A stretch of DNA of 64,000 nt. It comes from Phycisphaerae bacterium (GTDB lineage Bacteria > Planctomycetota > Phycisphaerae > UBA1845 > PWPN01). A model generated the notes under the pieces. The model was not told where the DNA came from, did not search any database, and was given only the letters and a program-made list of their open reading frames with translations. Positions 1-9,068 of this stretch are shown one piece after another; position 1 is the stretch's first letter; every line of letters begins with the position of its first letter. The DNA lies in the NCBI GenBank assembly GCA_030372985.1, contig JAUCQB010000258.1:1-64000 (forward strand). Reading direction: 5' to 3'. Made by a program: the position numbers and the translations under genes.

Positions 1-1037
1 CCGGGAATATCGCGGCCGTGGGCCAGCTCCTTGAGTTTCTTGTTGACCCAGGCGGGCTTGTCACCGCCGCCGTCGTACCAGGTCCACTTGAGCGGGGGCA
101 GGGTGCCGCGGCCTGGGAACTCGTAGCGGATGACGCTCCACATGGGGAACGTCTCCGGGTTGTACTCGGACATCTCGGCCTCGACACTGGTGGGGTAGCC
201 GAGCTTGCAGGCCATGAACGCCATGTTGGCCGTATGGCAGGCCATGTCGCCGAGGGCACCTGTGCCCCAATCCCACCAGCCGCGCCAGTTGAATGGCTGG
301 TACTGCGGCTGATAAGGCCGATACGGGGCTGTTCCAATCCACAGGTCCCAATCGACGTCCTTCGGGTCCGGATGGGCAACTCCCTTGCCGGAGAGGGCGT
401 ACTTGACGCCGTCGAGACCGAGCACGGCGCCCGTGCCCTGCGGCCAGACCGGGCGGTTGGTCCAGACGTGGACCTCTCGCACGGCACCGATCATCCCGGA
501 CCAGACGAGCTCGACGGCCTTGCGCAGCCCGGCCGATGACGTCCCCTGGTTGCCCATCTGCGTGCAGAGCTTGCCGCCGCCCTTGGCCTTCAGTTCCTTG
601 GCCATCCGGGTCAACTCGCGGGCCTCCCACACGTCGTGGCAAAGCGGCTTCTGCACGAAGCAGTGAATACCGCGTTTCATGGCCATCATCGCGGCCGGGG
701 CGTGGGTGTGGTCGGGTGTAGAGATGGTGACCGCATCGATCTTGTCACCCATCTCATCGAACATCTTTCGGTAGTCGGCGTAGCCCTTGGCGTCGGGAAA
801 CTTGTCCAGTTTGCTCTCCAAGGCGCTGGGGCGGACGTCGCAGAGGGCCACGATGTTCTGACTGCCAACGCTGTCCGTGTCACCGCCGCCCATGCCGCCC
901 GTTCCGATGCAGGCCATGTTCAGCTTCTCATTGGGCGACTTGCTCTGGGCTGCGGCGCTGCGGGTGGCAACCCAGAAACCCGCGCCGGCCAGGGCGCTGT
1001 TCCTGAGAAAATCACGACGATTGGTCTTTGGGCTCAT
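1..1037 (-). CDS. Gfo/Idh/MocA-family oxidoreductase, Tat-exported (3' end beyond window)
   Basis: NAD(P)-dependent sugar or cyclitol dehydrogenase family. The ATG at 1037 follows a clear AAAGGAG ribosome site. Residues 6-25 form a twin-arginine leader (NRRDFLRNSALAGAG), so the protein is probably exported folded to the periplasm. A Rossmann nucleotide-binding motif follows (ACIGTGGMGGGD, near residues 42-53), then VALCDV and the substrate-domain signature usually written EKP, here read as QKPLCH. About 345 residues are visible with no stop before the window edge; family members of this type run 400-450. Planctomycetes carry many paralogues, and another lies at the opposite end of this window. 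The substrate cannot be told from sequence. Confidence 0.9.
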   Translation of the reverse strand, partial: MSPKTNRRDFLRNSALAGAGFWVATRSAAAQSKSPNEKLNMACIGTGGMGGGDTDSVGSQNIVALCDVRPSALESKLDKFPDAKGYADYRKMFDEMGDKIDAVTISTPDHTHAPAAMMAMKRGIHCFVQKPLCHDVWEARELTRMAKELKAKGGGKLCTQMGNQGTSSAGLRKAVELVWSGMIGAVREVHVWTNRPVWPQGTGAVLGLDGVKYALSGKGVAHPDPKDVDWDLWIGTAPYRPYQPQYQPFNWRGWWDWGTGALGDMACHTANMAFMACKLGYPTSVEAEMSEYNPETFPMWSVIRYEFPGRGTLPPLKWTWYDGGGDKPAWVNKKLKELAHGRDIP

Positions 1038-1271
1038 TACCGATCTCCTTTGATGATCACATCTGGTTGTTCGGCGTCCAAGGCGGGGCCGAAAGCGTTT
1101 GTCACAACTCCGCGGCTTTTCTCTCGCTCTGCCTCCCCCGTGGCTGAGCGGGCGGGGGCCATCGTGGCCCACCGAATACCCCAACAGCCTAACCGCAGAT
1201 GGCCTGTCACGCAAAGCGTCGGTGTCGAGCGGACCGTTCCAAGGGATGCCTGGGCGAGCGGGCGATCTGTG

Positions 1272-2528
1272 TCAGCCTTTGGGGCGGCGAAGCAGAAGGG
1301 AGCCGACGGCTCCGAGCAGAGCCACACCTGCGGCCAAGAGGAACGCCGACGAAAACGATTTACTGGCGTCCGCATCCGCCAGGGCACCTGCGGCGATGGG
1401 GCCTGCGGCTTGACCGATGCCGAAGAAGAGGGTGATAAACCCCAGGCCGGCGGGAGCGAGCCTCGGCCCCAGCAGATCGCCACACATCGCGGCCATAATG
1501 GCGGGTATCGTCCATGGTGACAGCCCGAACAGGACCGCAGAGATCGTGAATCCGACCGGAGAGGGCCACAGTGCGAATAGGGCGAAAGCGGCGGTGTGGA
1601 TCAGATAAATGATGACCAGAGCACCCTTGCGTCCGATGACATCCGAGACCCATCCCAGGATGAAGCCGCAAGGAAGACTCACCCAGCCCATGAGCGCGAG
1701 CAACCAACCGGCGGCCTGCTCAGTGTACCCTCCCTCCGCCTTCAGGTACTTGTCGAAGAACGTCATGTAGATGATGTACGAGAAGCCGAAGGCAACGTAG
1801 ATCAGGCCCATGTGCCAGACGACACCTGAGGCATAGACGCGGCCCCAGTGAAGGCCACTCTTGGGGGCCACGACAGCCGGCTCGTCGTGCTCTGTGGCCC
1901 CCAATGGTTGCAGTCCGACATCCGAAGGCCGATTGCGCAAGGCGGCCCAGGCAAGGACGGCCAATCCGAGGGTCACTCCCGCGAAGGCGAACCAGCAGAT
2001 TCGCCAACCATTTTCTTTATAGGTCGTGAGGATGCGAGGTATCACGATTCCCAACAGGATGAGCGCCAACGAGGAACCCGTCACTCCGATGCCGGCGGCA
2101 AGGCCGCGACGGCGTTGAACGAACCATGCCGAGAGAAGGGCCATCACTGGTACGTTGCTCGCCCCGCTGCCGATGCCGGTCAGCGCTCGCCAGGCCATGG
2201 CTCCGCCGATGCTGCTGGCGAGCCCCGTGAACAGCATGCCCAGCCCTGCTACCACCAAGCCGATACTGATCACCGCTCGCGGGCCGTACCGGCTCGCCAG
2301 TGCGCCCCCCGCGACCGCCAAAGCCAGGTAGCCGGCGAGGTTCGCTGTCGCCAAGCCGCCGGTTTGGGTGTTATCCATCCCCAAGTCCGTTTGCATCGAC
2401 GGCAGCAACTTGGTGTATCCAAACCGGGCCAGTCCCAGCGAGGCGAAGACGACGAGTGTGCCAACGGCCAGGATCATCCACGCGTAGTGGAATGCTGGGT
2501 GTCGGGTTGGGGTGTGGATCTGATCCAT
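1272..2528 (-). CDS. MFS transporter, YbfB/YjiJ-like
   Basis: Major facilitator superfamily carrier of about 418 residues with roughly twelve hydrophobic helices. The N-terminus (LARFGYTKLLPSMQTDLG, then a two-helix segment ending ASRYGPRAV) matches the pattern of the YbfB/YjiJ-like MFS group, whose substrates are mostly unknown. The start at 2528 (MDQIHTP) is chosen because it precedes the first helix by about 15 residues; an in-frame start 57 codons upstream would add a polar, low-complexity leader. It lies 234 bp upstream of the oxidoreductase on the same strand, so the two may share a metabolite, but that is inference. Subfamily assignment is from motif memory only. Confidence 0.8.
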   Translation of the reverse strand: MDQIHTPTRHPAFHYAWMILAVGTLVVFASLGLARFGYTKLLPSMQTDLGMDNTQTGGLATANLAGYLALAVAGGALASRYGPRAVISIGLVVAGLGMLFTGLASSIGGAMAWRALTGIGSGASNVPVMALLSAWFVQRRRGLAAGIGVTGSSLALILLGIVIPRILTTYKENGWRICWFAFAGVTLGLAVLAWAALRNRPSDVGLQPLGATEHDEPAVVAPKSGLHWGRVYASGVVWHMGLIYVAFGFSYIIYMTFFDKYLKAEGGYTEQAAGWLLALMGWVSLPCGFILGWVSDVIGRKGALVIIYLIHTAAFALFALWPSPVGFTISAVLFGLSPWTIPAIMAAMCGDLLGPRLAPAGLGFITLFFGIGQAAGPIAAGALADADASKSFSSAFLLAAGVALLGAVGSLLLRRPKG

Positions 2529-2821
2529 TCGCGGTATCGGAAGATTTCCTTGTTCGTGCCAGCGCCGACTGGGTGCGTAGTGTACCCGGGTTGGCCGCGG
2601 ACTCCAATCAGGAGGTAAGGTTCCAGAGATCCCGGTGTCTGCCGGGCAGTACCGTTCTCTGGCCTGCGAACATTCAGGGCAGGGGGCACCGGCAGGCATG
2701 TGCCTCGACGGTGCTCAGGGCAAGCCGCCGGCGGGACCGCCGCAGCACCCCTGCCGAATGTGTCACCGACCCGCGGCTGAATCGTCAAGGATGCGGGGTG
2801 GTGTTTCCTTACCGGCATCGC

Positions 2822-2827
2822 TATAAT
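2822..2827 (+). promoter_or_regulatory. Candidate -10 element upstream of the oxidoreductase fusion
   Basis: A perfect TATAAT lies in the 475-bp divergent gap 2529-3003, about 176 nt before the ATG at 3004. The -35 position (TGGTGT) is poor, so only the -10 box is convincing. The rest of this gap holds no gene I can support. Confidence 0.35.
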
Positions 2828-3003
2828 ATTCTCCAGTCTGTTTGCACGAATTCGCGAACCGGCGAAGCAATGCCGCCGCGAGGCGGACCGGGCAGCGGGG
2901 AATGCACGGTGGTTGTCCGGCAACGCGTCGTCAAGCAGAACCGGCTCCGGCGCGGGTCGGCCTGCTGCGATACAGAAAGCGCCCGAGGCTTCCGGCCGCA
3001 TTC

Positions 3004-6000
3004 ATGAGCAAGACCATTGCCGCTAAGTTCCTGCGGAACGAAGGCACGGACGTCTTCAACGGCAACGAACTCCTGGTCAAGGGGGCGTTGGAGACGGCCG
3101 GGGGTGTGCACCTCCTCACGGGTTATCCCGGTTCCCCGGTTTCAGCTTTCTTTGATGTGATCGCCGCCTGCGCGTCCCTCTTTCGAGAGCGGGGCATCGA
3201 GGGCCGCATCTCGAACAACGAAGCTCACTCGGTGGCTGCGGTCAACGGCTCACAGATGGCTCCCTTGAGGGCCATGGCGGTGATGAAAAGCGTGGGGCTT
3301 CACGTTGCCAGCGACGCCTTGGCCCTGGGCAATTTGGCCGGTCCCCATCCCGACGGCGGGGCGGTCATTGTGGTCGGTGATGATCCGTGGAGCGAAAGCA
3401 CGCAGGTGCCCGCCGACTCCCGCTTCCTCTTCCGGCATCTGTTCGTCCCGGTCATCGAGCCCAGCACGCCCCAGGAAGTCAAGGATTACGTCGGGGCCGC
3501 TTTCGAGCTGTCTCGGGCTAGCGGGCTTTACCTCGGATACGTGATCACCACCATGCTGGCTGACGGCGGCGGCACGGTCACCTGCGGACCGAACCATTAC
3601 CCGCTGGCCAACACGGCTCATCCGATCGATCTCGACACATTCTCGCTGGATCTTGAAAACCGCGTCCTGCTGCCGCCCCGGACCGGCCGCCGCGAAGTCT
3701 CACTCGCGGACCGGTACGAGCGACTTGGCGAGACCGTACGACGGTTGGGGCTGAACCGGCTCATCGACGTGCCCGGCAGCGACGAGTTGCTTCTCGTCAC
3801 CAGCGGGATGGCGTTTCAGTACGTGCAACAGACGCTCGAGGATCTTGGCCTGGCCGGACGAATACCGGTTCTCAAGCTGGCGGTTACCTGGCCTCTCGAT
3901 CGCCGCGACATCGAGCCGCTTCTACGGCGGTTCCGCCATGTGGCAGTCGTTGAAGAGCGTCGTGCCTTCATCGAGGAGCAGATCTCGCAGTTTGCCCTCG
4001 GTCTCGTCCAGAACAGGGCCGGCAGCGTGGCAAGCGTCTGGGGCAAGCAGTTCCCCGGGCCGACTCCGGGGTTTCAGACGGCGCTGGGGCTCAATGTCTC
4101 GATGGTCAGCGAGCGGGTGGGGAGCCTGCTGAAGTCGATCGAATCACGGTTGGCCGTGGAGGCGTCCGAGTCGATCGAACGCGAGCTGCGTTTCCACAAG
4201 CAGGCGGCCAGGGAAACGCTCAACATCCCGCTTCGCACGCCGACCTTCTGCCCCGGCTGCCCGCACCGCGACTCGGCCAACGTGCTCCTGCAGATCAAGG
4301 AACAGTTCGCCGACGAGGCCTACATGCGAAAGCATCACGGCTGCGGGGCGATCGATCTCGTTTTTCACGGCGACACCGGCTGCTACACCATGCTGATGTT
4401 CGAGCCGAACGCTCCGCTGATGCACAACTACTCGGGCATGGGCCTCGGCGGCGCGACCGGAAGCGGTATCGATCCCTTCATCCGCAACAAGCAGCTTGTG
4501 TTCATGGGCGACTCGACCTTCTTCCATTCCGGAGCGGCCGCGATCAGCAACTCGATTGCCAACCGGCAGGATATCACCTACGTGATCCTGGCGAACGGCA
4601 CGACGGCGATGACCGGCCACCAGCCTCTGCCCACCGTGGAGACCGACCTGCTGCAACGCCCGGTCCCCGTCCAGCAGATCGACGCCGTGGTGCGCGGCTT
4701 CACCGGCGGGCGGTGCACGGTCATCCGCACGGACCCGGGCGACCGCGACAACTACAAGAGGCTTCTCGAACAGACCGTTCTGGCCGACGGCGTCAAGGTG
4801 GTGATTGCCGACAAGGAGTGCGGAATCACCGCGCAGCGCCGCCGGATGAGGCTGGAACGGGCCGAGCAGGACCGCAAGGGCTTTATTCGCCGGAAAACGC
4901 ACATGAACGTCACGCCCGAGGTGTGCGAATACTGCCTCGAATGCACAAACAAGACCGGCTGCCCCGGCCTGACCATCGAATCCACGGATTACGGTCCGAA
5001 AGTTGCGACCGACCTCTCGTGGTGCGTCAACGACGGTGCCTGCGCCAAGCTGGGCACGTGCCCGTCGTTTGAGGAGGTTGTGGTGACCCGTCGCAAGCCG
5101 CCGACGCCGCGCGGGCACAAGATCATGCTGGCCGACATTCCCGAGCCGGTGCCGCAGTTCAACGGCGACGTCTGGCGGGCCTGGATTGCCGGCGTGGGCG
5201 GTATGGGCATCGGCACGGCTACGGCCATTCTCGTGCACGCGGCTCAACACGACGGCTATAGCGTGCAGTTCAGCGACAAGAAAGGTCTGGCCATCCGCAA
5301 TGGCGGCGTGTATTCACAGCTCGTCCTGAGCCGCAACGGCCGGACGGCCGGCATGACCCTTGGTTACGGCAAGGCCGATCTGCTGCTGGGGATGGACCTC
5401 CTTGAAACGGCCAGAGCAATCGACCCGGTCGCTCCGTTTCGGGTGGCCTCGCCCGAGCGAACCGCCGTGGTGGTGAACTGTGACACCGCACCTACGATTC
5501 GCACGCTGCTGGGCCGTGATACCACCGCCGCGGACGAGTGGGAGGCCGCGCTGCGGCGCGCCGCACGTCCGGGCCAGTATTTCTCGGCTCGCGTGGCCGC
5601 TCTCTGTGAACGGATCTTCGGCACGAAGCTGTACGTCAACCTGACCATGTTGGGAATCGCCTGCCAGCGAGGTCTGATCCCGTTGTCGCTTGAGGCCATC
5701 CAGGCCGGCATCCGCAAGACCATGAAGGTTGACGTCGAGAAGAACCTGCGGGCCTTCGAGGTCGGTCGCAAGCTGGTCAGCCATCCCGAGCTGTTCGGGG
5801 AGATCTACGGCGACATCGACGATGGCCGGTCGTTGGCTCGCACCGTTCGAGCCAAGGCCGCTTATCTCAATATGCGGCAGATGGGGTCGCGGCGGGCGCT
5901 GCGGGGCGAACAGCTGGGCGGCAGCATCAAGCGCCGGCTGGTGGACACGCCGCTGGCCCGGACCTACAAGCACCTGGTGTACACGACACTGCGGGCCTGC

Positions 6001-6633
6001 CGCGAACTGGACCGCCGGACGATGCGCGATATCGCGGTCCGAATCTATGATCTCATCCAGTGGGGCGGGATCCGATATGCCCGCCGGTACGTCCAGCGCA
6101 TACGCCGGGTGTTCCTTGCGGACCACGAGCGGTTTGGGTTTCCGGCGACGCGCGCCGTCGTCCACAACCTGGCCCGCCTGATGCTGATCAAGGACGAGTT
6201 CTACGTCGCCTATCTGCTGACCAGCTACGAGAAGCTCCGCCGCGATCGGCAACGCTTCAACGTGAATCCGGCCAACGGCGATCGCATTCGCTATCGGCGG
6301 GTGTTTCACCCGAGACTCCTGGGCCGCCGCGTGGATATTCGGCTGCCGCAGTGGTGCCTGTACGTGATGCGAAGTCTGCGGTTTCTCCGCAAGCCCATGT
6401 TCTGGTATCGCCTGCGGGAGCGCCGTTTCCTGCGGTGGTACGAGCAGATTGTCGACGGCTTCTGCTCGGCGGACGAATCGAGTTACGAGCAGTACGTCGA
6501 ACTTCTCCGCCTGCCGGACACGGTCCGCGGCTATGCCGAGATTCGCTGGCCGAAGATGAAGCAGGCCCGCGACCGCGCCGCCCAGATGCTCGCCCGATCC
6601 GGTTCCAGCCCGGTCGAAGTCAGATCGGGATGA
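3004..6633 (+). CDS. Indolepyruvate/2-oxoacid ferredoxin oxidoreductase, alpha-beta fusion with C-terminal extension
   Basis: TPP- and iron-sulfur-dependent enzyme that oxidatively decarboxylates aryl (or branched) 2-oxoacids to acyl-CoA and reduces ferredoxin. In this 1209-residue protein: an IorA-type pyrimidine-binding domain at the N-terminus (GYPGSPVS near residue 40); a TPP domain beginning with FCPGCPHRDS near 415, with GDSTFFHSG near 500; a cysteine-rich iron-sulfur segment near 640-690 (CEYCLECTN, then CVNDGACAKLGTC); an IorB/gamma-type domain from about 729 (AGVGGMGIGTATAI); and an Arg-rich region of about 260 residues, which I believe is the DUF6537 domain of long family members. 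The usual two subunits are thus one polypeptide. The ATG at 3004 (MSKTIAAKF) is preferred to an in-frame start 54 codons upstream. Substrate preference is unproven. Confidence 0.9.
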   Translation: MSKTIAAKFLRNEGTDVFNGNELLVKGALETAGGVHLLTGYPGSPVSAFFDVIAACASLFRERGIEGRISNNEAHSVAAVNGSQMAPLRAMAVMKSVGLHVASDALALGNLAGPHPDGGAVIVVGDDPWSESTQVPADSRFLFRHLFVPVIEPSTPQEVKDYVGAAFELSRASGLYLGYVITTMLADGGGTVTCGPNHYPLANTAHPIDLDTFSLDLENRVLLPPRTGRREVSLADRYERLGETVRRLGLNRLIDVPGSDELLLVTSGMAFQYVQQTLEDLGLAGRIPVLKLAVTWPLDRRDIEPLLRRFRHVAVVEERRAFIEEQISQFALGLVQNRAGSVASVWGKQFPGPTPGFQTALGLNVSMVSERVGSLLKSIESRLAVEASESIERELRFHKQAARETLNIPLRTPTFCPGCPHRDSANVLLQIKEQFADEAYMRKHHGCGAIDLVFHGDTGCYTMLMFEPNAPLMHNYSGMGLGGATGSGIDPFIRNKQLVFMGDSTFFHSGAAAISNSIANRQDITYVILANGTTAMTGHQPLPTVETDLLQRPVPVQQIDAVVRGFTGGRCTVIRTDPGDRDNYKRLLEQTVLADGVKVVIADKECGITAQRRRMRLERAEQDRKGFIRRKTHMNVTPEVCEYCLECTNKTGCPGLTIESTDYGPKVATDLSWCVNDGACAKLGTCPSFEEVVVTRRKPPTPRGHKIMLADIPEPVPQFNGDVWRAWIAGVGGMGIGTATAILVHAAQHDGYSVQFSDKKGLAIRNGGVYSQLVLSRNGRTAGMTLGYGKADLLLGMDLLETARAIDPVAPFRVASPERTAVVVNCDTAPTIRTLLGRDTTAADEWEAALRRAARPGQYFSARVAALCERIFGTKLYVNLTMLGIACQRGLIPLSLEAIQAGIRKTMKVDVEKNLRAFEVGRKLVSHPELFGEIYGDIDDGRSLARTVRAKAAYLNMRQMGSRRALRGEQLGGSIKRRLVDTPLARTYKHLVYTTLRACRELDRRTMRDIAVRIYDLIQWGGIRYARRYVQRIRRVFLADHERFGFPATRAVVHNLARLMLIKDEFYVAYLLTSYEKLRRDRQRFNVNPANGDRIRYRRVFHPRLLGRRVDIRLPQWCLYVMRSLRFLRKPMFWYRLRERRFLRWYEQIVDGFCSADESSYEQYVELLRLPDTVRGYAEIRWPKMKQARDRAAQMLARSGSSPVEVRSG

Positions 6634-6690
6634 GGATCAGCACGGCGGGCCTGTCGCAGCGTGAGATGGCGCAGATCACCCACGGATTGG

Positions 6691-6739
6691 GGATTCGAGG
6701 TTTGGAATGTGAGATCGGAGATCTGAAATCTCAGATGGG
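6691..6739. repeat. Degenerate 7-mer tandem repeat (AGATCTG type)
   Basis: About seven degenerate 7-base units between convergent genes, for example AGATCGG, AGATCTG, AAATCTC and AGATGGG in direct succession. Related stretches occur at 38227-38254 and, inverted, at 60611-60647. The reading of period 7 is by eye. Confidence 0.6.
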
Positions 6740-6810
6740 GCAGGCCGTGCGTTCGCGCTGAGCCTCGAACAACGGCTCTTGCCAGCGCCAATCTTGTCGC
6801 AGACGGTTCC

Positions 6811-6852
6811 GAACCCCGGGTCCTGAACCCTGAACCCTCAACCCTGGACTCT
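6811..6852. repeat. Degenerate 7-mer tandem repeat (GAACCCT type)
   Basis: Six 7-base units, four of them GAACCCC, GAACCCT, GAACCCT and CAACCCT, run through the 3' end of the queC-like gene and supply its stop codon (TGA on the minus strand at 6838-6840). The same unit recurs at 12530-12571. Confidence 0.65.
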
Positions 6853-7557
6853 CTCGCACAGCACGACGGCCTTTTCGGAGAGAACCAGGGGATCGGGAAG
6901 TCTGGCCTGCAGGAATCCCATCGCCCTGATGTGGCAGGCCAGGCACCGGTTGCAGGGTTTCTCATTGTTGGCGTAGCAGCTCCACGTCAGCTTGAAGGGG
7001 ACTTCGAGCCGCATGCCCAGTCGAACGACTTCGGCGCGCGTCATCTCCAGCAGGGGAGCCTCGACGACCAGTTCCCGGTCGGCCGGCATGGCGTACTTGA
7101 GCATCAGGTTGAAGGTTTGAATGAACTCGATTCTGTGGTCGGGATAGAATTCGGAGATCGCCGGACCGGGAACGCCGTGGTCCTCGCTGACGCCGACGAC
7201 GATTCGCCGGGCTCCAATGCAACCGGCCCAGGATGCTGCCGCGCTCAGCATGCTCGGCAGAAGCGCCAGCGCGAAGGTGGCGGGTGTGCCTTTCTCCAGG
7301 GTGGTTGCGTCCTCGATGGACAGCCGCCTGCTGGCTCGCGCGTTTGTGCCCAAGGCGGCCAGGCCAGGGATCTCGACCAGCATGGTGTTCTCGATGCCCA
7401 TGGCGCTGGCGGTTTGCTGGAAAGCGATCGCCTCGCGTTCGGCGGATCGGTGCCCCCAGTTGACGTGCAGAAGGTAAGGCGTGTATTGCTCGCGCGTGAG
7501 CGCGACGGCCACCGTGCTGTTGACCCCTCCGCTGGCGAGCACCACGGCCTTGTCCAT
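6838..7557 (-). CDS. queC: 7-cyano-7-deazaguanine synthase (QueC-like)
   Basis: QueC makes preQ0 from 7-carboxy-7-deazaguanine, ammonia and ATP in queuosine (or deazapurine) synthesis. The 239-residue product begins with a PP-loop (residues 9-14). The C-terminus has the four-cysteine zinc site of the family (SCYANNEKPCNRCLACHIR). The PP-loop reads SGGVNS where the family has SGGxDS, so the usual Asp is Asn at residue 13 (codon AAC). The middle of the protein also departs from typical QueC, lacking the familiar NxxF segment. No queD, queE or queF is in the window. It is either a divergent QueC or a PP-loop relative acting on another substrate. The stop codon lies in a heptameric repeat. Confidence 0.75.
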   Translation of the reverse strand: MDKAVVLASGGVNSTVAVALTREQYTPYLLHVNWGHRSAEREAIAFQQTASAMGIENTMLVEIPGLAALGTNARASRRLSIEDATTLEKGTPATFALALLPSMLSAAASWAGCIGARRIVVGVSEDHGVPGPAISEFYPDHRIEFIQTFNLMLKYAMPADRELVVEAPLLEMTRAEVVRLGMRLEVPFKLTWSCYANNEKPCNRCLACHIRAMGFLQARLPDPLVLSEKAVVLCERVQG

Positions 7558-7742
7558 GTGCGAAATCCTCCTGGTCTGGTTTTATCGGTCAGCAGAGGGT
7601 GCTTCATCAGTAGTCGAAGGGTTCTCGGACCTTGCGTCTGGACAATCGACCGTCCGGGGCTGAGAATGGGGCTGCCTTGTCGTGGGCGGGGAGGATCGTC
7701 GAAAGGTCGAACCCGAGAGGCCATACCAGCGGCTCTACCCAA

Positions 7743-8930
7743 ATGCGCCAGTCTCAGATTGCCTGTGTTCGCGTTTTCCCGCTGTCTATTCCCCTGCGGC
7801 ATGCCTTCAGTCACGCCGCGCACAGCCGCGCCCATGCCGATCCGATCGTGGTGCAGATCGAGTTGGGCGGGGGCACGCTCGGACATGGCGAGACGCTGCC
7901 TCGGCCTTATGTGTCGGGCGAGACCCTGGAGTCCGTCGTGGCGGCGGTTCGCGGGCCGCTGACCGCTGAATTGCTGACCCTGCGCCCATCGACGTTTGCT
8001 GAGGCCCTTGAACGCATTGACGCACTGCCTTTTCTGGATGACGCCGGGAGAGTGATGTGTGCCGCTCGCGCAGGGGTCGAGCTGGCACTTCTGGACGCCT
8101 ACAGCCGATTCTTCCGGCGCGACATCGCTGAGGCGGCCGGTTGGGTGGGGTTGCCCGGGTTGGGGAGTCCCGGCAGCGCGTCTCATGTCCGCTATAGTGG
8201 CGTCCTTTCCGGCGACAATCTCACCCGGCTGAAAAAATCGCTCCGCAAGATGCGATGGTTCGGACTGAGCAATGTCAAGCTCAAGGTGGGGTATCCAGAC
8301 GACATCGAGAGAATCGCGGTGGTCACGACCGCCCTGCGCCGAGCCTTGAAGCGCGCCGCAACGCTGCGGCTGGACGTCAACGGAGGCTGGTCGATCGAAC
8401 GGGCGATCGAGATCTGCAGAGCCTTGGAGGGCCGATCGATCGCGTGCATCGAACAGCCTTTGCCTCCGGGACGCGATGAACAGTTGATCCGGCTGAAGAA
8501 TGAGACCCGGCTGCCCATCATGTACGACGAGTCGCTCGTGACGCAGGCCGACGCCGAGCGACTGTACCGTATGGGCATCGCCGACGCGTTCAACATTCGC
8601 CTGAGCAAGAACGGCGGATTCCTGCCGTCGATTCGGTTGGCGCACTGGGCGGGCAAGCGGGGAATTCGCCATCAGTTGGGATGCATGGTCGGCGAGACGA
8701 GCGTTCTGTCCGCCGCCGGCCGGAAGTACCTCGAGTGCGTCCCCGGAGTATGGTTTGCGGAGGGCAGCTACGGGCGATTCTTGCTGAGGGGGGACGTCGT
8801 CAAGAGGCCTGTCGGGTTCGGCTACGGAGGCCGCTTCCGATCGCTGCCCGTGCCGGGCTGGGGTGTCGAGGTCGATCAGTCCCTGCTGCGACGATATACC
8901 GCCGGAGCCGTCGCCGAGGTGCTCTTCTGA
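7743..8930 (+). CDS. Enolase-superfamily enzyme (dipeptide epimerase / muconate-cycloisomerase-like)
   Basis: A 395-residue member of the enolase superfamily, muconate lactonising subgroup, which includes L-Ala-D/L-Glu epimerases of cell-wall peptide recycling and o-succinylbenzoate synthases. The catalytic layout is visible: the KxK pair in NVKLKVG near residue 182, metal ligands in RLDVNGGW, CIEQPL and MYDESL, and the second-face lysine in IRLSKNGG. The ATG at 7743 is chosen because the beta-strand start of the capping domain (ACVRVFPLSIPLRHAF) follows at once; no strong Shine-Dalgarno is seen. It diverges from the queC-like gene over 185 bp. Substrate is undetermined; dipeptide epimerase is my first guess. 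Confidence 0.8.
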   Translation: MRQSQIACVRVFPLSIPLRHAFSHAAHSRAHADPIVVQIELGGGTLGHGETLPRPYVSGETLESVVAAVRGPLTAELLTLRPSTFAEALERIDALPFLDDAGRVMCAARAGVELALLDAYSRFFRRDIAEAAGWVGLPGLGSPGSASHVRYSGVLSGDNLTRLKKSLRKMRWFGLSNVKLKVGYPDDIERIAVVTTALRRALKRAATLRLDVNGGWSIERAIEICRALEGRSIACIEQPLPPGRDEQLIRLKNETRLPIMYDESLVTQADAERLYRMGIADAFNIRLSKNGGFLPSIRLAHWAGKRGIRHQLGCMVGETSVLSAAGRKYLECVPGVWFAEGSYGRFLLRGDVVKRPVGFGYGGRFRSLPVPGWGVEVDQSLLRRYTAGAVAEVLF

Positions 8931-8942
8931 CCGCACAAGCCG

Positions 8943-8957
8943 GGTCGCGGCGCGACC
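8943..8957. terminator. Short palindrome after the epimerase-like gene
   Basis: GGTCGCG and CGCGACC flank a single G, 12 bp after the stop codon. There is no T-run, so a terminator role is only possible. Confidence 0.25.
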
Positions 8958-9068
8958 TCCACCTCACGCGGTCCATGTCAGTTGCGGGGCATGATTGCCC
9001 TGCTCCCGCATCTCGGCTACGCTGTCGTCTCTTCAAGGCATCCTTCCGGAGCCTGGGAGGACGAACTG

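Noticed and set aside
2474-3001. 175-codon minus-strand frame in the gap upstream of the oxidoreductase fusion
   Set aside because: It overlaps the MFS start in another frame, and its composition is not protein-like.
7245-8936. 563-codon minus-strand open frame opposite the epimerase-like gene
   Set aside because: It is antisense to a gene with clear enolase motifs and has the Arg/Pro/Gln-rich composition of a GC-rich shadow frame.
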